Shown here piece after piece: positions 1 to 9,605 of a stretch of DNA of 64,000 nt. The stretch lies in assembly GCF_002865645.1 (NCBI RefSeq), contig NW_020194677.1:1-64000 (forward strand), read 5' to 3'. Under the pieces are notes generated by a model. That model saw only the letters and a list, made by a program, of their open reading frames with translations. It was not told where the DNA came from and made no database searches. The position numbers were made by a program, and so were the translations under genes. The DNA is from Hyaloscypha bicolor E. Its lineage: Eukaryota > Ascomycota > Leotiomycetes > Helotiales > Hyaloscyphaceae. Numbering within the stretch: position 1 is the stretch's first letter; each line of letters starts with the position of its first letter.

Positions 1-12
1 GGGGGGGGGGGG
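1..12. other. Homopolymer G run at window edge
   Basis: Twelve consecutive G residues open the window. Nothing else in the first 850 bases looks like a G-tract, so this may be a contig or scaffold edge or a sequencing artefact rather than biology. From here to about 858 I see short open frames on both strands but no recognisable protein, splice pattern or repeat. Confidence 0.4.
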
Positions 13-858
13 TCGTTCTAGTTTTTCCCAAAATAGGTGAGGTGCCGCCATTACTCAATTCCAGCCAAAACACGATTTGCAGTTAGGTTTAGGCTGCTTA
101 TGCCCTTACTAAAAATTCTAAAAAGCAGAATTATTATTTAGGGTATAAAACGGTGATTTAGCCACTTATATTCCTTGCGACTTGTGGTTTTGGTAGAGGT
201 ATAATTGATTTTGATTTTATGGATTTTTGGATTGATTTTTTGATGGGGTGGAGTGCTGACTAATCCTGGCTTTTAGTGTGTTTCTACCGCCTAATGAAAT
301 CGAGTTATCGCTGGAAATTGAGGTTTGGCTGCACCTCGCCTATTTTTAAGGAAACTAGGCGGAAAGCCTCGCGGATTACGCTTTCTTTTGACAAAAACCT
401 GCTGACACTCTCGGCCACGAGGCCGAGGACCAATATGCGTATTGGTTTTCGTATTTCTATTTTTATCTGCACGCTTCTTCAGGGTCATGGGTCGCGAGTG
501 AAACTGGTGGCTGGAGAGCTGAAATGATTCAAATGAAGAACTCAGCCCCGGCTAGCACGGGCGCACGCAATCCTTTCTGTTATTTAAAAAGTTGGCGGCC
601 ACGGAAAGAAATTTCTTACTCACTTCTACAACCTCATTTTTCACAATACCCTCTACGTAAGGATTCTTAGTCAGGATTCCGGCAGACATCATGATGGCGA
701 CGGCTGGTATTAATCCCGAATTGGCAGCAACTATACAATATGGAGTGGACGTGGGCCGATTCAGCACGACTTCGAAAGTGACGTTGGTTGAAGTCTCGTT
801 ACCTGATCTCATATGTTTGTCAACTTGCTCCTTGGCATTTTAGCCAACTATTGACTAG

Positions 859-2490
859 ATGCTAGCCGAAGAACCAGATTTTGATGACGAAAGTTTATTG
901 CGGAGACTCGAGGTATGAATATGACGATTATTGTTTGGAGTGAGGGTCTTAGTTAAGAAGTTATTCTTAGACTATAAGAAATGAGACACCAGGCACGGCT
1001 GTAAGAATACGGAACTTGTAGGTAATTTCTTGAGGATAGTGATAAGTTTGGAGTTTTGTATATGCTTGTATCTTCTAACTCAGAGCTTCTAGTTTTATCC
1101 CATGGGCTGTCCATGACAAGCAGCTAGCAATCACTTCTGCTAGCCTCCTCCAGATATGCACCATAATCCGTGTTCCTGTGCTCTTTATCGAGGGACTACT
1201 ACAATATGATTACTGGGTCAGGCCTGGAAATGGCTTATTCTTTCCTCGAGATGAAAACGGGGGATACTTAAAATTAGGTTTGTCCTTTCCGAATCCAGAT
1301 TACTCCTTGCACAAGTTAACATCGGAGTGCTTAATCAGATCTCTTCTATCGGTGTCCTTCCTCTGGAGGTGGTCGGGCGTATATCTTCACAACATATGAC
1401 TTTGCAAAGAAGCTTACAACAAATCTCTGTTTTAATGTCCAGCCAAATCAAATGCTTCTAGTCGAAAAGCCTGGAATTAGACTTGTACGGTCTTCTAGTG
1501 AAGAGCTATTGACAATTCATATACGCCTGGCATCGCAGATCCTACAAAGTCTCAATAAAGAAGCTTCTAACTTCAGAGTCCTCTTACTACAGGACGTAAG
1601 CATAAGGAAAATAAATTTCGGATGTAATACCTTCTGACTCCCGAACAGGAAAACAGGCAATTTAGTGCCGATCCCAAGGCCAAATCCGAAAATCTTCACA
1701 GGATTACCCAGCAACACAGGATTGCCCAGCAACTCCATATCGCTGTGGAAAATTTTATAGACTTGGAAGAGCTAATAAAATTCCTCATTGGGGCGAGCGA
1801 AAAAGTCAGACTTGCCATCGACCCGACTCCGGCGGCGGGAACCACAAATGAAGCTGATATGCTGTCATACCTGTTGTCCAAGGTCCACTATTCTAAGCGC
1901 TGGGTCTCAAACTATCGGGACCGAGCTAACATTCGCATCAATTTGGTTAGTTATGCATTAGCTTCGATTTAGAACTAGAGGTCTTTGACGGGACTTGCTA
2001 ACAACTGCAGGCTTTTCACCTCTCTACTCAAACAGATAACAACGTCAACCTCCGCCACGCAAGACTGGCAAGGCGCGATACAAAGCTGAACACGTTGATC
2101 GCAACCCTCGCACGGAGAGACAGTACGGACATGCGAGTGATCACTTGGATAACCCTTGTCTTTCTCCCTGGGACATTCACGGCGGTAAGACCAAGCTCAT
2201 AGAAACGGATGAGTGTGAATATAGAATCTGACTATCGATAGACACTCTTTAGTACAAGCTTCTTTAATTTCCAACTAGACAACAACGGTTCGCACGTATC
2301 AAGATGGATCGCGCTCTACTGTGGAGTTACAGTCTTCCTCACTGCAGCGGTCTTCGCCATTCGCTCTTTACTCTTCCGCAGCAAGACGAAGCTAAAGGTC
2401 GATGACATAGACAAACTGCTTCAGGAGACCAAGAAATTCGTGAAAGAAGATGATGATGACGAAAAGGAAGAGCTCAACGAATATATTTGA
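859..2490 (+). CDS. CorA-like (fungal Mg2+ transporter-type) two-TM protein, six exons
   Basis: Exons that keep frame are 859-912, 1085-1277, 1339-1595, 1649-1945, 2011-2184 and 2242-2490, giving about 407 residues. All introns are GT-AG and several have TAAC-type branch sites. The C-terminal third has the signature of the large fungal CorA-like family. A helical linker is followed by a first membrane segment containing FLPGTF (near 2160-2184), a short loop with FNF, a second membrane segment (about 2305-2370) and an acidic tail. The bacterial CorA pore motif GMN is not visible at the expected place, which is usual for these fungal relatives, so ion transport is not established. The N-terminal half (WVRPGNG near 1213) is typical of the family and has no enzymatic motif. 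The first exon is the weakest part; it was chosen because it has an ATG and its donor matches the phase of the next acceptor. A second, diverged relative lies at 42.3 kb. Confidence 0.7.
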
Positions 2491-3098
2491 GCGCCCAGGA
2501 TTGGGTTTTAGCGGAGAATGGATTCCGATAGCTCTGTTTCTTGTTTCATCAGTATCGAATGCTAATTGCTATTTCACAACCAAAAAATCTTTTCACGCGT
2601 GCGCTGTAACCTCAACCCTTTATTATATAAAGGAAATATAGGGAAAAGCTCAGGTAGGAAAGAAGCAAGCTAATTTTAGATCAGGCAGGGTAAATATTTG
2701 GGATCCCTTGCTAGGGGAAGAGGGACCATTCGGGGCCCTCGTTAAAACCTGATGATTTCTAGCAACCATGTGGATAGAGTGAGCAGGCCTGAGCAAACCT
2801 GAGCCGAGCCTAAGTGTTGCAATGTTTTGGAGGTTGACGACTTGATTTTTCAGCTTACGCGGGGTAAGCACTCTATATATACATCTGGTATATAAACTAC
2901 AGTGTACCAGCGTACACTCAGTTCCAACACTAAGCAAAGGCGGCGCTGGTCACGTGAGAGAGAGAGTTGGGAAGAGCAAACATTCGTGTCAGGAAAGAGA
3001 ATAACCCGGATTCCCCGCGACGAGCTGGGCGGTAACGCCTTCTACTTTACAACGAGAACACAAGATATTAATCACTAACTAGACAAATGCATTCAAAC
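2491..3098. other. Intergenic between the CorA-like gene and the FAD enzyme
   Basis: This separates two convergent 3' ends. There are short ORFs on both strands with no recognisable product and no convincing repeat. It probably holds only the two 3' untranslated regions and terminators. Confidence 0.4.
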
Positions 3099-5414
3099 TT
3101 ATTCATCTACACGAAAGAGCGCCAACGACATGGCGTCGGCTAGCATCGCACGGCCTGGGCGTTGAGTGACGCTGAGTAACCTGACCAAAGATGCTTCGCC
3201 AGAGGATGACGATCGCGGCCGTTTTGGCGTTTCATTATCCGTTGGCACCGTCAGATTGATCTGGTCGAAGCGAACTGGAGATGGCGATCGTGCCGCATTG
3301 CTTCGTTGTAGCGTCGGTTCTAAATGACTGGGCGAGGGAGATCGCGGTCCGGGAGGAGGAGACAACGGTATAGGAGAAACACCACGTGGTGCTTCGAAGC
3401 GAGACGAAGAGGGCGACCGAGATCGATTGGCTGTCCCCTTGCTCGGCCCGTCTTGTATCAAAGCGAATAGTTGTTGGAGCCACTTGTTCTTCTCTTCGGG
3501 TTTCATCGATCGAATAGGGAGGACCTCTGCTCCACCCATCTCCCTTGTCGGCCATGGAAAGCTGACAGCCATCTCCTTGAGAGTTAACGATGTGAGCTGT
3601 CGTAAGACGATGCGTAGCTGTGGCTCAATGTTCGCGATGGGTTCAAAGGGCCAGTCCGCCCGTTCCTGAAGGCGATCCGCGATCTGCATCATCGCACCAA
3701 CCAACCACTCAATGGCGACATTGTCCGGGACAGTATACGCTTTGCTCAACAGCCAGCCCAGCGTTTCCGGTGTTCCCGATTGGTTGAGGATTGGGATGCT
3801 GCGTTTATCATGCTCACGTCCCTGAAGTTTGAGGATGAAGTCGTTGTACTCCTTCATCGCCGCCAGTGGCAGGCCGATAAATCGGCCACTATTGAGCGCA
3901 TGGACGATTTCATCCCCCAAAGCGATTCCGGACTTGATACCGCTGTTCAGTCCTCTGCCAGGCCAGAAGTGAACTGTCATTGCAGCATCGCCAGCCACGG
4001 CAACGAGTGCGTGTGGACGATTAATACCCTGGACATCTCCCTGAGGAAGATGTTGGACACCCTCCCTGACAGCCTGCACCACGATTGGGATCCGCACGAC
4101 ATTGATAACTTCGCTTTCCTTGAAGCCAAACAGCTTCAAACCGTCTTCAATCGACTTCCAGAGCAGGCTCTCTCTATCCTCGGATGGCGCGAAAACCTGG
4201 CTTTCTTTGAAGCCGGCTGGCACTTTCCCATCAAGTCGTAAGCAACCGGGGTTCCCAAAAGTGACAGGCTGACCGTCAACAGAGACCATCTTGTGCCACT
4301 CCTCCTCTGTGAGTTGCATGTTAAGGTAGCCCCTGCCGTCAAAATTACTTGCGTTGAGGAGATAGCGAGTTTGCCCGAGAGTCAGAAACATATTCAAGGG
4401 CTGAGACCAGGGCAATCCCTCAGGGCGATCGAAAGCCAGACCGAGCGCATAACTCCTCCCTCGCTCTTTCTCATAGCCCTCGAAGTACGACTTTCGAACC
4501 CAGGAAGCAGCACCATCAGCGCCAAGCAACACGTGGAAGTCGCCAACTTTGGAGAGGCTATCTCTCTCTACCCCTTCCGGGTGCAGATGGATGAGGCCGC
4601 GGAACTCCTCAGCTTGACACCGTTTGAGGAGACGGTCCTCGACTTTTCGAATCTGGATGTTGGCAGAGCCGGGCCAAACGTTCTCTGGGCGTCCCTCGAA
4701 GAGGGCTTCTCGCGTTGCTATGCTCATCAAGGTCGTGACAGAATCTTGCAATGTCACAACTTGGTCGCGTCGCCTCGCGGTGGGAGGATAGTCGATGTAG
4801 GTGCCATTGGGACCGGTTTTCGCTACCCAGCGCCTTTCATACATATGGACCTCGACCTTTCCCGCACCCTTTTCGGCCAACGAGATGGCAGAAGATAGGG
4901 CCGTCGGGCCACCGCCGGCGATTGCGACCTTCAGATGTGCTGCAGGGTACTTGTAGACAATCGGGTCCCTCGGGAGTGAGTCTAGATTTCTCGCCATGGC
5001 GGGGTCGAAGAAGAAATCAAGGACAACTTTGGTTCGGTCGGAGAACATGACTTCTGAAACCCGGGCCTTGATGAGTAAAAAGCGCATACATTGCAGCAGA
5101 GGAGTCGCTGCGAAGGTGGCATGGCGGTTTGCGAATATCCTCGTCTGAACTGCAAAAGCCAATGCTGGGACTGTCCGATTGTGCTGATTCGACGCAATTG
5201 CTAAGAGCTCGATCTGTATCATGGGGTCTTTGCTCGTGTTGCCGAACCGGATCATGAAGAAGCGAGCCCTCTCAAGATCTGTCTTGCGAGCATCTGCTAA
5301 CTCCCACTCATCCTCGAACGACTTTGGAAATAAGATGTCGTCGAGTGCAGGGGCTACCGATTGGCTCCTGCTTCGCCTGTGGAACACCGCTGGGGAAAGA
5401 GATCTGCCGCGCAT
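3099..5414 (-). CDS. FAD-dependent (class A, PHBH-fold-like) monooxygenase-type protein
   Basis: Single-exon frame of 771 residues. Three flavoprotein monooxygenase fingerprints are in the right order. A Rossmann dinucleotide motif GGGPTA lies in a beta-alpha context at about residues 163-180 (preceded by VAIA). A DG-type motif, LLGADGAASWVRK, lies at about 296-308. A GD motif, VAGDAAMTVHFWPGRG, lies at about 473-488; its Asp contacts FAD in this class. About 160 residues precede the first motif, which is longer than in plain hydroxylases. About 160 residues follow the catalytic part and are rich in Ser, Pro and Arg (many RSPSP-like steps), so probably disordered and phosphorylated. The extreme N-terminus is also RS-rich. 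The substrate cannot be told from sequence. The nearest functional analogy is aromatic-ring or kynurenine-type hydroxylases, but this may be an orphan fungal subfamily. No signal peptide is seen. Confidence 0.75.
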   Translation of the reverse strand: MRGRSLSPAVFHRRSRSQSVAPALDDILFPKSFEDEWELADARKTDLERARFFMIRFGNTSKDPMIQIELLAIASNQHNRTVPALAFAVQTRIFANRHATFAATPLLQCMRFLLIKARVSEVMFSDRTKVVLDFFFDPAMARNLDSLPRDPIVYKYPAAHLKVAIAGGGPTALSSAISLAEKGAGKVEVHMYERRWVAKTGPNGTYIDYPPTARRRDQVVTLQDSVTTLMSIATREALFEGRPENVWPGSANIQIRKVEDRLLKRCQAEEFRGLIHLHPEGVERDSLSKVGDFHVLLGADGAASWVRKSYFEGYEKERGRSYALGLAFDRPEGLPWSQPLNMFLTLGQTRYLLNASNFDGRGYLNMQLTEEEWHKMVSVDGQPVTFGNPGCLRLDGKVPAGFKESQVFAPSEDRESLLWKSIEDGLKLFGFKESEVINVVRIPIVVQAVREGVQHLPQGDVQGINRPHALVAVAGDAAMTVHFWPGRGLNSGIKSGIALGDEIVHALNSGRFIGLPLAAMKEYNDFILKLQGREHDKRSIPILNQSGTPETLGWLLSKAYTVPDNVAIEWLVGAMMQIADRLQERADWPFEPIANIEPQLRIVLRQLTSLTLKEMAVSFPWPTREMGGAEVLPIRSMKPEEKNKWLQQLFALIQDGPSKGTANRSRSPSSSRFEAPRGVSPIPLSPPPGPRSPSPSHLEPTLQRSNAARSPSPVRFDQINLTVPTDNETPKRPRSSSSGEASLVRLLSVTQRPGRAMLADAMSLALFRVDE

Positions 5415-6102
5415 GATGGTGATGGCTGTCTAGAAATTTCGCGAAGGACTACGAGAGGACTCTAGGGAAAACGATCGAGTCTTCCAGGTTGGTAGTTATA
5501 CTGCAGCAAAAGGCGGCAGAATTGGCGAGGCAGTGTTTTGGCATCTAAAAAGAAAATGAAAGGTCAACAATTAGCGATTTATAATCGCCAGGTACGGGGG
5601 GTGGCTGAAGTGTCTCGCGTTTTGTTCGCGCCTGCGAGCGAGACAAAAAGGGGCCACAAGCGATCCTTCACCGGCAACCCCCAGCCAATGAACGCCGTGG
5701 CTTGCGGCTAGTGCTGACTTCACGTGAAGCCAAGAACTTATTTTAGAGTCTCGCGGCAAGCTTTCCCGCTTGTACTGTAAATTACGGTTGGCGAGACCTA
5801 AAATAAACTCTTGGGCAGCAATGCGGTCAAGGCGGCTGCGGCGGCACGCATGCGGCCTCAGCGAACAGAATTGCAAGGCTATCCCTAAAACGAGGTACGA
5901 CGAATGGGTGCTATTCTTGGACTAGCTTCCTTTCGAATCAGGGGTTTCTTTTTCGTCAAGAATATGGAATCCTCCGGCCCCACGGCACTCCGAGCTCACA
6001 ATGTCAAATCTATTCTTTTTCAACCAAAGATAGAGACGTATGAGAATAGGCTTTGCTCAGTAACCTCGAGTATGCTCGCGCTTATTCTATTTTCTACGAT
6101 TC
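5415..6102. other. Upstream region of the FAD enzyme
   Basis: Presumed promoter and 5' leader of the minus-strand FAD gene. Open frames on both strands are short and unrecognised. No clear TATA box or repeat is seen until the inverted-repeat element that begins at about 6103. Confidence 0.3.
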
Positions 6103-6240
6103 TTATCCCTTCGTCCGGTAAGACATTGCCACATCAGCGGCCGCATATGAATATCCCTAATTCGGCAGGAACATAATCCGAATCAGGGATATTTATGTGC
6201 GGCCGCTAGTGTGGCAATGTCTCACCGGACGAAGGGATTA
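6103..6240. mobile_element. MITE-like inverted repeat A (about 62-bp arms)
   Basis: Two arms of about 60 bases fold back on each other with few mismatches. The left arm reads TATCCCTTCGTCCGGT then AGACATTGCCACA, and carries GCGGCCGCAT and AATATCCCT further in. The right arm is its reverse complement and ends GGACGAAGGGATTA. The loop is only about 20 bases, so there is no room for a gene. TTA or TA borders both ends. This is the structure of a miniature non-autonomous DNA transposon, or its folded-back relic. Its right edge abuts the next element. Confidence 0.65.
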
Positions 6241-6662
6241 GGGTATGTAAAAAACCGTATTTTATAAGTAAGACGGTTTTAATGCATGTTTTATATGTTT
6301 TTACGAGCCATAAAACACGGTTTTAATAAAAAAAAACCTACAGATCACATGATATTCACGTGAAAACTGGCCTAATTTGGCTAGCTACATAAATTTTGCT
6401 GCGAGATTTTCTCGGGCTTCTCCTTGACCAAGCCTTCTAATTTCCACCACTATTAATCCAACCACTCAACCACGCATCTATCATGACTCGAACGATCGGC
6501 GAAAAGAGAAGAAGTATGAAGCAGAAGACGAAGATTAGGCTGGTTTTCCACTATATAGCTATCATGTGACCCTTTGTTTTAAAACACCGAAATTATAAAA
6601 TACCGTTTTTTATACGTAATAAAACGTACGACACAAAACGGTTTTTTAGGAGCGACATACCC
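6241..6662. mobile_element. MITE-like element B (422 bp) with TA flanks
   Basis: Begins GGGTATGT followed by AAAAAACCG and ends with the complementary CGGTTTTTT, a few extra bases, then CATACCC. A TA dinucleotide stands immediately outside both ends (6239-6240 and 6663-6664), as a Tc1/mariner-type target duplication would. The interior is AT-rich with several CGGTTTT-like sub-terminal repeats and no open frame of useful length. The left TA is shared with, or directly adjacent to, element A. Confidence 0.55.
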
Positions 6663-6779
6663 TAGAACGGATAGTTATCTATTAGTTATAGTATATTCGA
6701 AGCCAATGAAGCTCCATTAGCTGCTTGGAACAGCACTAGAAGTAGCTTAGGAAGGCTACTGATTTGAGATCAACGTATC

Positions 6780-6903
6780 TACCCATTTAAATGTAGCGAG
6801 ACAGGGGAGTCCAGGGCTGGCACATACCGGAAAGTCAACGGCACGAGTTTTTCATTGGCCTTCACTCCCTGTCTGTGGCTGGCTCGCTACATCTAAATGG
6901 GTA
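6780..6903. mobile_element. MITE-like element C (124 bp)
   Basis: The left arm TACCCATTTAAATGTAGCG is matched by the reverse-complementary right arm CGCTACATCTAAATGGGTA. A second complementary block, ACAGGG/CCCTGT, is offset by about 10 extra bases in the right arm. TA is at both borders. It is too small to encode anything. Confidence 0.55.
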
Positions 6904-7151
6904 CATTTGTTGTAGTTCAGACCCTCTATTCTGGGGTACATTGTCGCTACCGAGGCTTGCAGATCTGCCCTCAGTTGACGAGTCCTAACAACCCTGCAAA
7001 ATTCCCGGCTACAACCACAGCGCCCCCGGTGGTTGCCCTGCCAGATTGGGGGCGTAAACCTAAAATTAAGCGGTTGCAGTGCCCAATCGCTTACGAGCCC
7101 GGCCTCAAAACTCCGCGTTTTTAGACTTTAATGCCGATCGTCCCCTATGTA

Positions 7152-7277
7152 CTCTCCCCCCCTAAATAAATGTAACAGTGGGTCCAAGTGCAGGGGGTTT
7201 TTGGTATGGCGACTGGACCGTGCCAGGCTGGTTTTGCGGGGACCCACTGTTACATTTAATTAGGGGGGGGGGGAGAG
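7152..7277. mobile_element. MITE-like element D (about 126 bp) with G/C-tract termini
   Basis: Left end CTCTCCCCCCC, then TAAATAAATGTAACAGTGGG. The right end is the reverse complement, CCCACTGTTACATTTAATTA, followed by a longer G tract and GAGAG. TA flanks both sides (7150-7151 and 7278-7279). Arms are about 33 bases with a mismatch or two, apart from G-tract length. The non-coding interior is about 55 bases. Confidence 0.6.
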
Positions 7278-7281
7278 TATA

Positions 7282-7626
7282 ATCGTTCGGCGTTTCCCAC
7301 CTACAATTCGCCTAGCACGCCTTGTAGGTGAGGAATAGCGATACGCACAGAACAGCGATACGCAAATCTGAGATTTGGTGGGAATCTCTCCTTTACTCCC
7401 TTTGAAGTCTCACAACGCAGCGTAATAAAATAGTGTCTAAGTATTGGGAATTGATCCCAAGGTGTAGGCCCTTTAGCTTAGTAAATTTTAAAACTAAAAA
7501 ATTAAGGCATTGTTGTGATGCAAATCTGCCCGATTTGACCATACAAATTTTGGTGCGATTTGCGTATCGCTATCCCTCACCTACAAGGCGTGCTAGGCGA
7601 ATTGTAGGTGGGAAACGCCGAACGAT
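7282..7626. mobile_element. MITE-like element E (345 bp) with about 66-bp near-perfect TIRs
   Basis: The left terminus ATCGTTCGGCGTTTCCCACC continues for about 66 bases and is repeated in inverted orientation at the right end, closing at CCGAACGAT. I see one mismatch over that length. TA stands outside each end (7280-7281 and 7627-7628). The left TA is two bases from the right border of element D, so the two elements are back to back. Inside the left arm, AGCGATACGCA is duplicated in direct orientation. There is no transposase frame, so it would depend on enzymes supplied elsewhere. Confidence 0.7.
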
Positions 7627-7628
7627 TA

Positions 7629-8269
7629 AATGCAATCGGCATTCGATGCATTTTATAGTTTTATAGAGTACGTCGTATTTGCCCAAATAACTCCATATGT
7701 GTTTCCAATTGAGACCTCTGATCTGAATTAAAATGAGAATCCCTCCATCTTTGGTCATTTGAAGCTTGGATTAACATCTTTGCAATAACTGCTCTTGGTA
7801 CTCAGTCGCACATATTGCTCTGAGTATTAGAGACACATAAATTTACCTACGCTGCAGTATCTCTCACTCATTTTGCGTCTGACCACCTCTTAATCTTCTG
7901 CATGGACATGATTCAACAACTTTCAACGGAAATCGACCTGCGCTATCAAAAATGTAAATCAGCCAACACACCCTTAGAAGCAATATGTAGGATTCATGTT
8001 GAATCACGTCACAATTTGTCCTCAGCATCTCAAGCATAAATTTCATCAAAAGTCGTCGACTCAAACTCCTTCAACTGTCGTCAGAACTCTCTACCCAGTA
8101 ATATCATGCTAGAAGAAATAAAACTTGGCTTTCTGTCACGATAAGGTGATGTTGCAGTGGTGGTAAAGAGCTTGAATTGAGCTGAAGGCTGTGTGCCGGG
8201 CTAAAAGCACTGGCTACACGCTAAGTCACGTGCAGTGGCACCACGTGACTGGTGCCACGTAACACTTTC
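7629..8269. other. Non-coding stretch between the MITE cluster and the hAT element
   Basis: No gene is recognisable on either strand. Near 8225-8262 there are several CACGTG/CACGTAA steps, including an imperfect dyad GGCACC...GGTGCC. Similar CACGTG steps occur inside the neighbouring hAT element, so this could be remnant transposon DNA. Confidence 0.3.
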
Positions 8270-8277
8270 CCTGAGAT
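8270..8277. repeat. Target-site duplication, left copy (hAT element)
   Basis: CCTGAGAT stands directly outside the left CAGTGTGGG terminus and is repeated exactly outside the right terminus at 9036-9043. Eight base pairs is the duplication length of hAT transposons. Confidence 0.85.
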
Positions 8278-9035
8278 CAGTGTGGGCAAAAACTACTCAA
8301 GCTACTCAAGCTACTCTAGAGTAGTCTTGAGTAGAGTAGAGTAGAGTTTGAGTAGCATAATATGGTACTTGAGTAGAGTAGAGTAGAGTACTACTCTAGA
8401 GTAACTCAAGAGTAGTCACGTGCAAGTCACGAAAATATAATAAATCAATATTTATTTAATTATTAACAAATAAATAAGATATATATTAAGCAGCACTATA
8501 TAATTTAAGCTAGAGCTTATATAAGGATACTTAAATACCACTTTTCTTCTATAAAAACCAGATTTCCCTCCTCGAAATCTTTCTTTTCTTGCTTTTTTTC
8601 TTCTCCTTTTACTTCTTCTAATTCGTCTTTAAATAACCCCCAGCTTTTTAAGTAAGATATTATCTTAATAGTACTCTTATTAAGTCTATTATATAATTTA
8701 AATAATAAGAGTACCTTGAAAGAAGAGTTTGCCCTTAATAGCTGAGGAAGCCTAAGAATATATTAAGGTTCTACCTTGCTTACTAAGCCTTGCCACTACT
8801 TGATTGGGCAGTGCAGTGGCGCTAGACTCGGGCCACCCCGGAGCCTTACCTAATTAGGCTAGCGTGTCACGTGTAACATCACGTGTAGTATCACGTGCAT
8901 ACTACTCAACTACTCTAGAATATTCTAGAGTAGTTGAGTAGAGTATTGAGTAGAGTATGAGTAGTGAGAAATTTATTTGAGTAGAATATAAGTAGGGCCC
9001 ACTACTCTACTCTACTCTACTCATTTCCCACACTG
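8278..9035. mobile_element. Non-autonomous hAT-superfamily transposon (758 bp)
   Basis: The termini are inverted copies: CAGTGTGGG at the left, CCCACACTG at the right. An exact 8-bp duplication, CCTGAGAT, flanks them, which together define a hAT insertion. Both subterminal regions are packed with GAGTA/TACTC units (about 8285-8415 and 8905-9025), the kind of clustered motif hAT transposases bind. Read on the minus strand, about 8520-8690 contains a lysine- and glutamate-rich stretch with YLKSWGLFKDELEE. It resembles the C-terminal dimerisation end of fungal hAT transposases and closes near a stop. The rest of the transposase is missing, so this looks like an internal-deletion derivative. The target duplication is intact, which suggests a fairly recent insertion. 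Confidence 0.85.
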
Positions 9036-9043
9036 CCTGAGAT
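9036..9043. repeat. Target-site duplication, right copy (hAT element)
   Basis: Exact copy of CCTGAGAT, matching 8270-8277. Confidence 0.85.
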
Positions 9044-9605
9044 TCACTGGACGATATTGAGAGTGTGCTGAAGAACGTTTCCATCGCACAAAAGCTGATT
9101 CTTCTCCATTGTTCCGACCCAAATATTGAATAAGCACACATTGATCTAAATTATTTAATTATTTCAATTGTACATTTGAGAACCAAATGTGTAGCCTAGT
9201 CCAGGAAGCGACCATCTACCCCTTCTACGGCAACGAAGAGCTAGTGGGCTCGCCTCGACTTGTGTTTTGCAACGGGAACGCATACCATGACCCACGTTGG
9301 GCCAAACAATGTTCTAAGGAGTCAGGTGGTTTGGAGATGAGATACACAGTGATGACATGTGACAGGTGTGACCGGTAAGCACTTTCACCGCTGAAGACAC
9401 AAAAGACGATATGGCTAACTTCCCACACGGACTACCCCCGGGATGGTAATAGTATTGCGGAGAAGAGTGAGAGCTGGTGAGCTAGCTCCACTATTCATAT
9501 CATCGCCAGGAACACAGCTAGAATTAGTACGTTCCTTTCTCAGAAAATTGCTACAGGACCGTCCGTGATGCTCTCCTTCCAAAACCGACCAAAACATGGG
9601 TGCAC
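9044..9605. other. Intergenic, downstream of acetoacetyl-CoA synthetase
   Basis: Contains a 63-codon plus-strand ORF (9187-9378) rich in Cys near its end. It is followed by a possible GTAAGC donor, but I cannot connect it to further exons or a family. Otherwise it is the 3' flank of the minus-strand synthetase gene. Confidence 0.3.

Noticed and set aside
276..812. Short ORFs on both strands at the window start
   Set aside because: No motif, no splice signals, overlapping opposite-strand frames; indistinguishable from chance.
2650..2937. 95-codon minus-strand ORF
   Set aside because: No recognisable domain; sits in a 3'-3' intergenic space.
8281..8415. GAGTA/TACTC array considered as a CRISPR-like or simple satellite repeat
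   Set aside because: It lies inside a bounded hAT element with target duplication, and the host is a fungus; it is subterminal transposon sequence.
9187..9378. 63-codon plus-strand ORF ending in CDRCDR before a possible GTAAGC donor
   Set aside because: No second exon or family could be linked to it.
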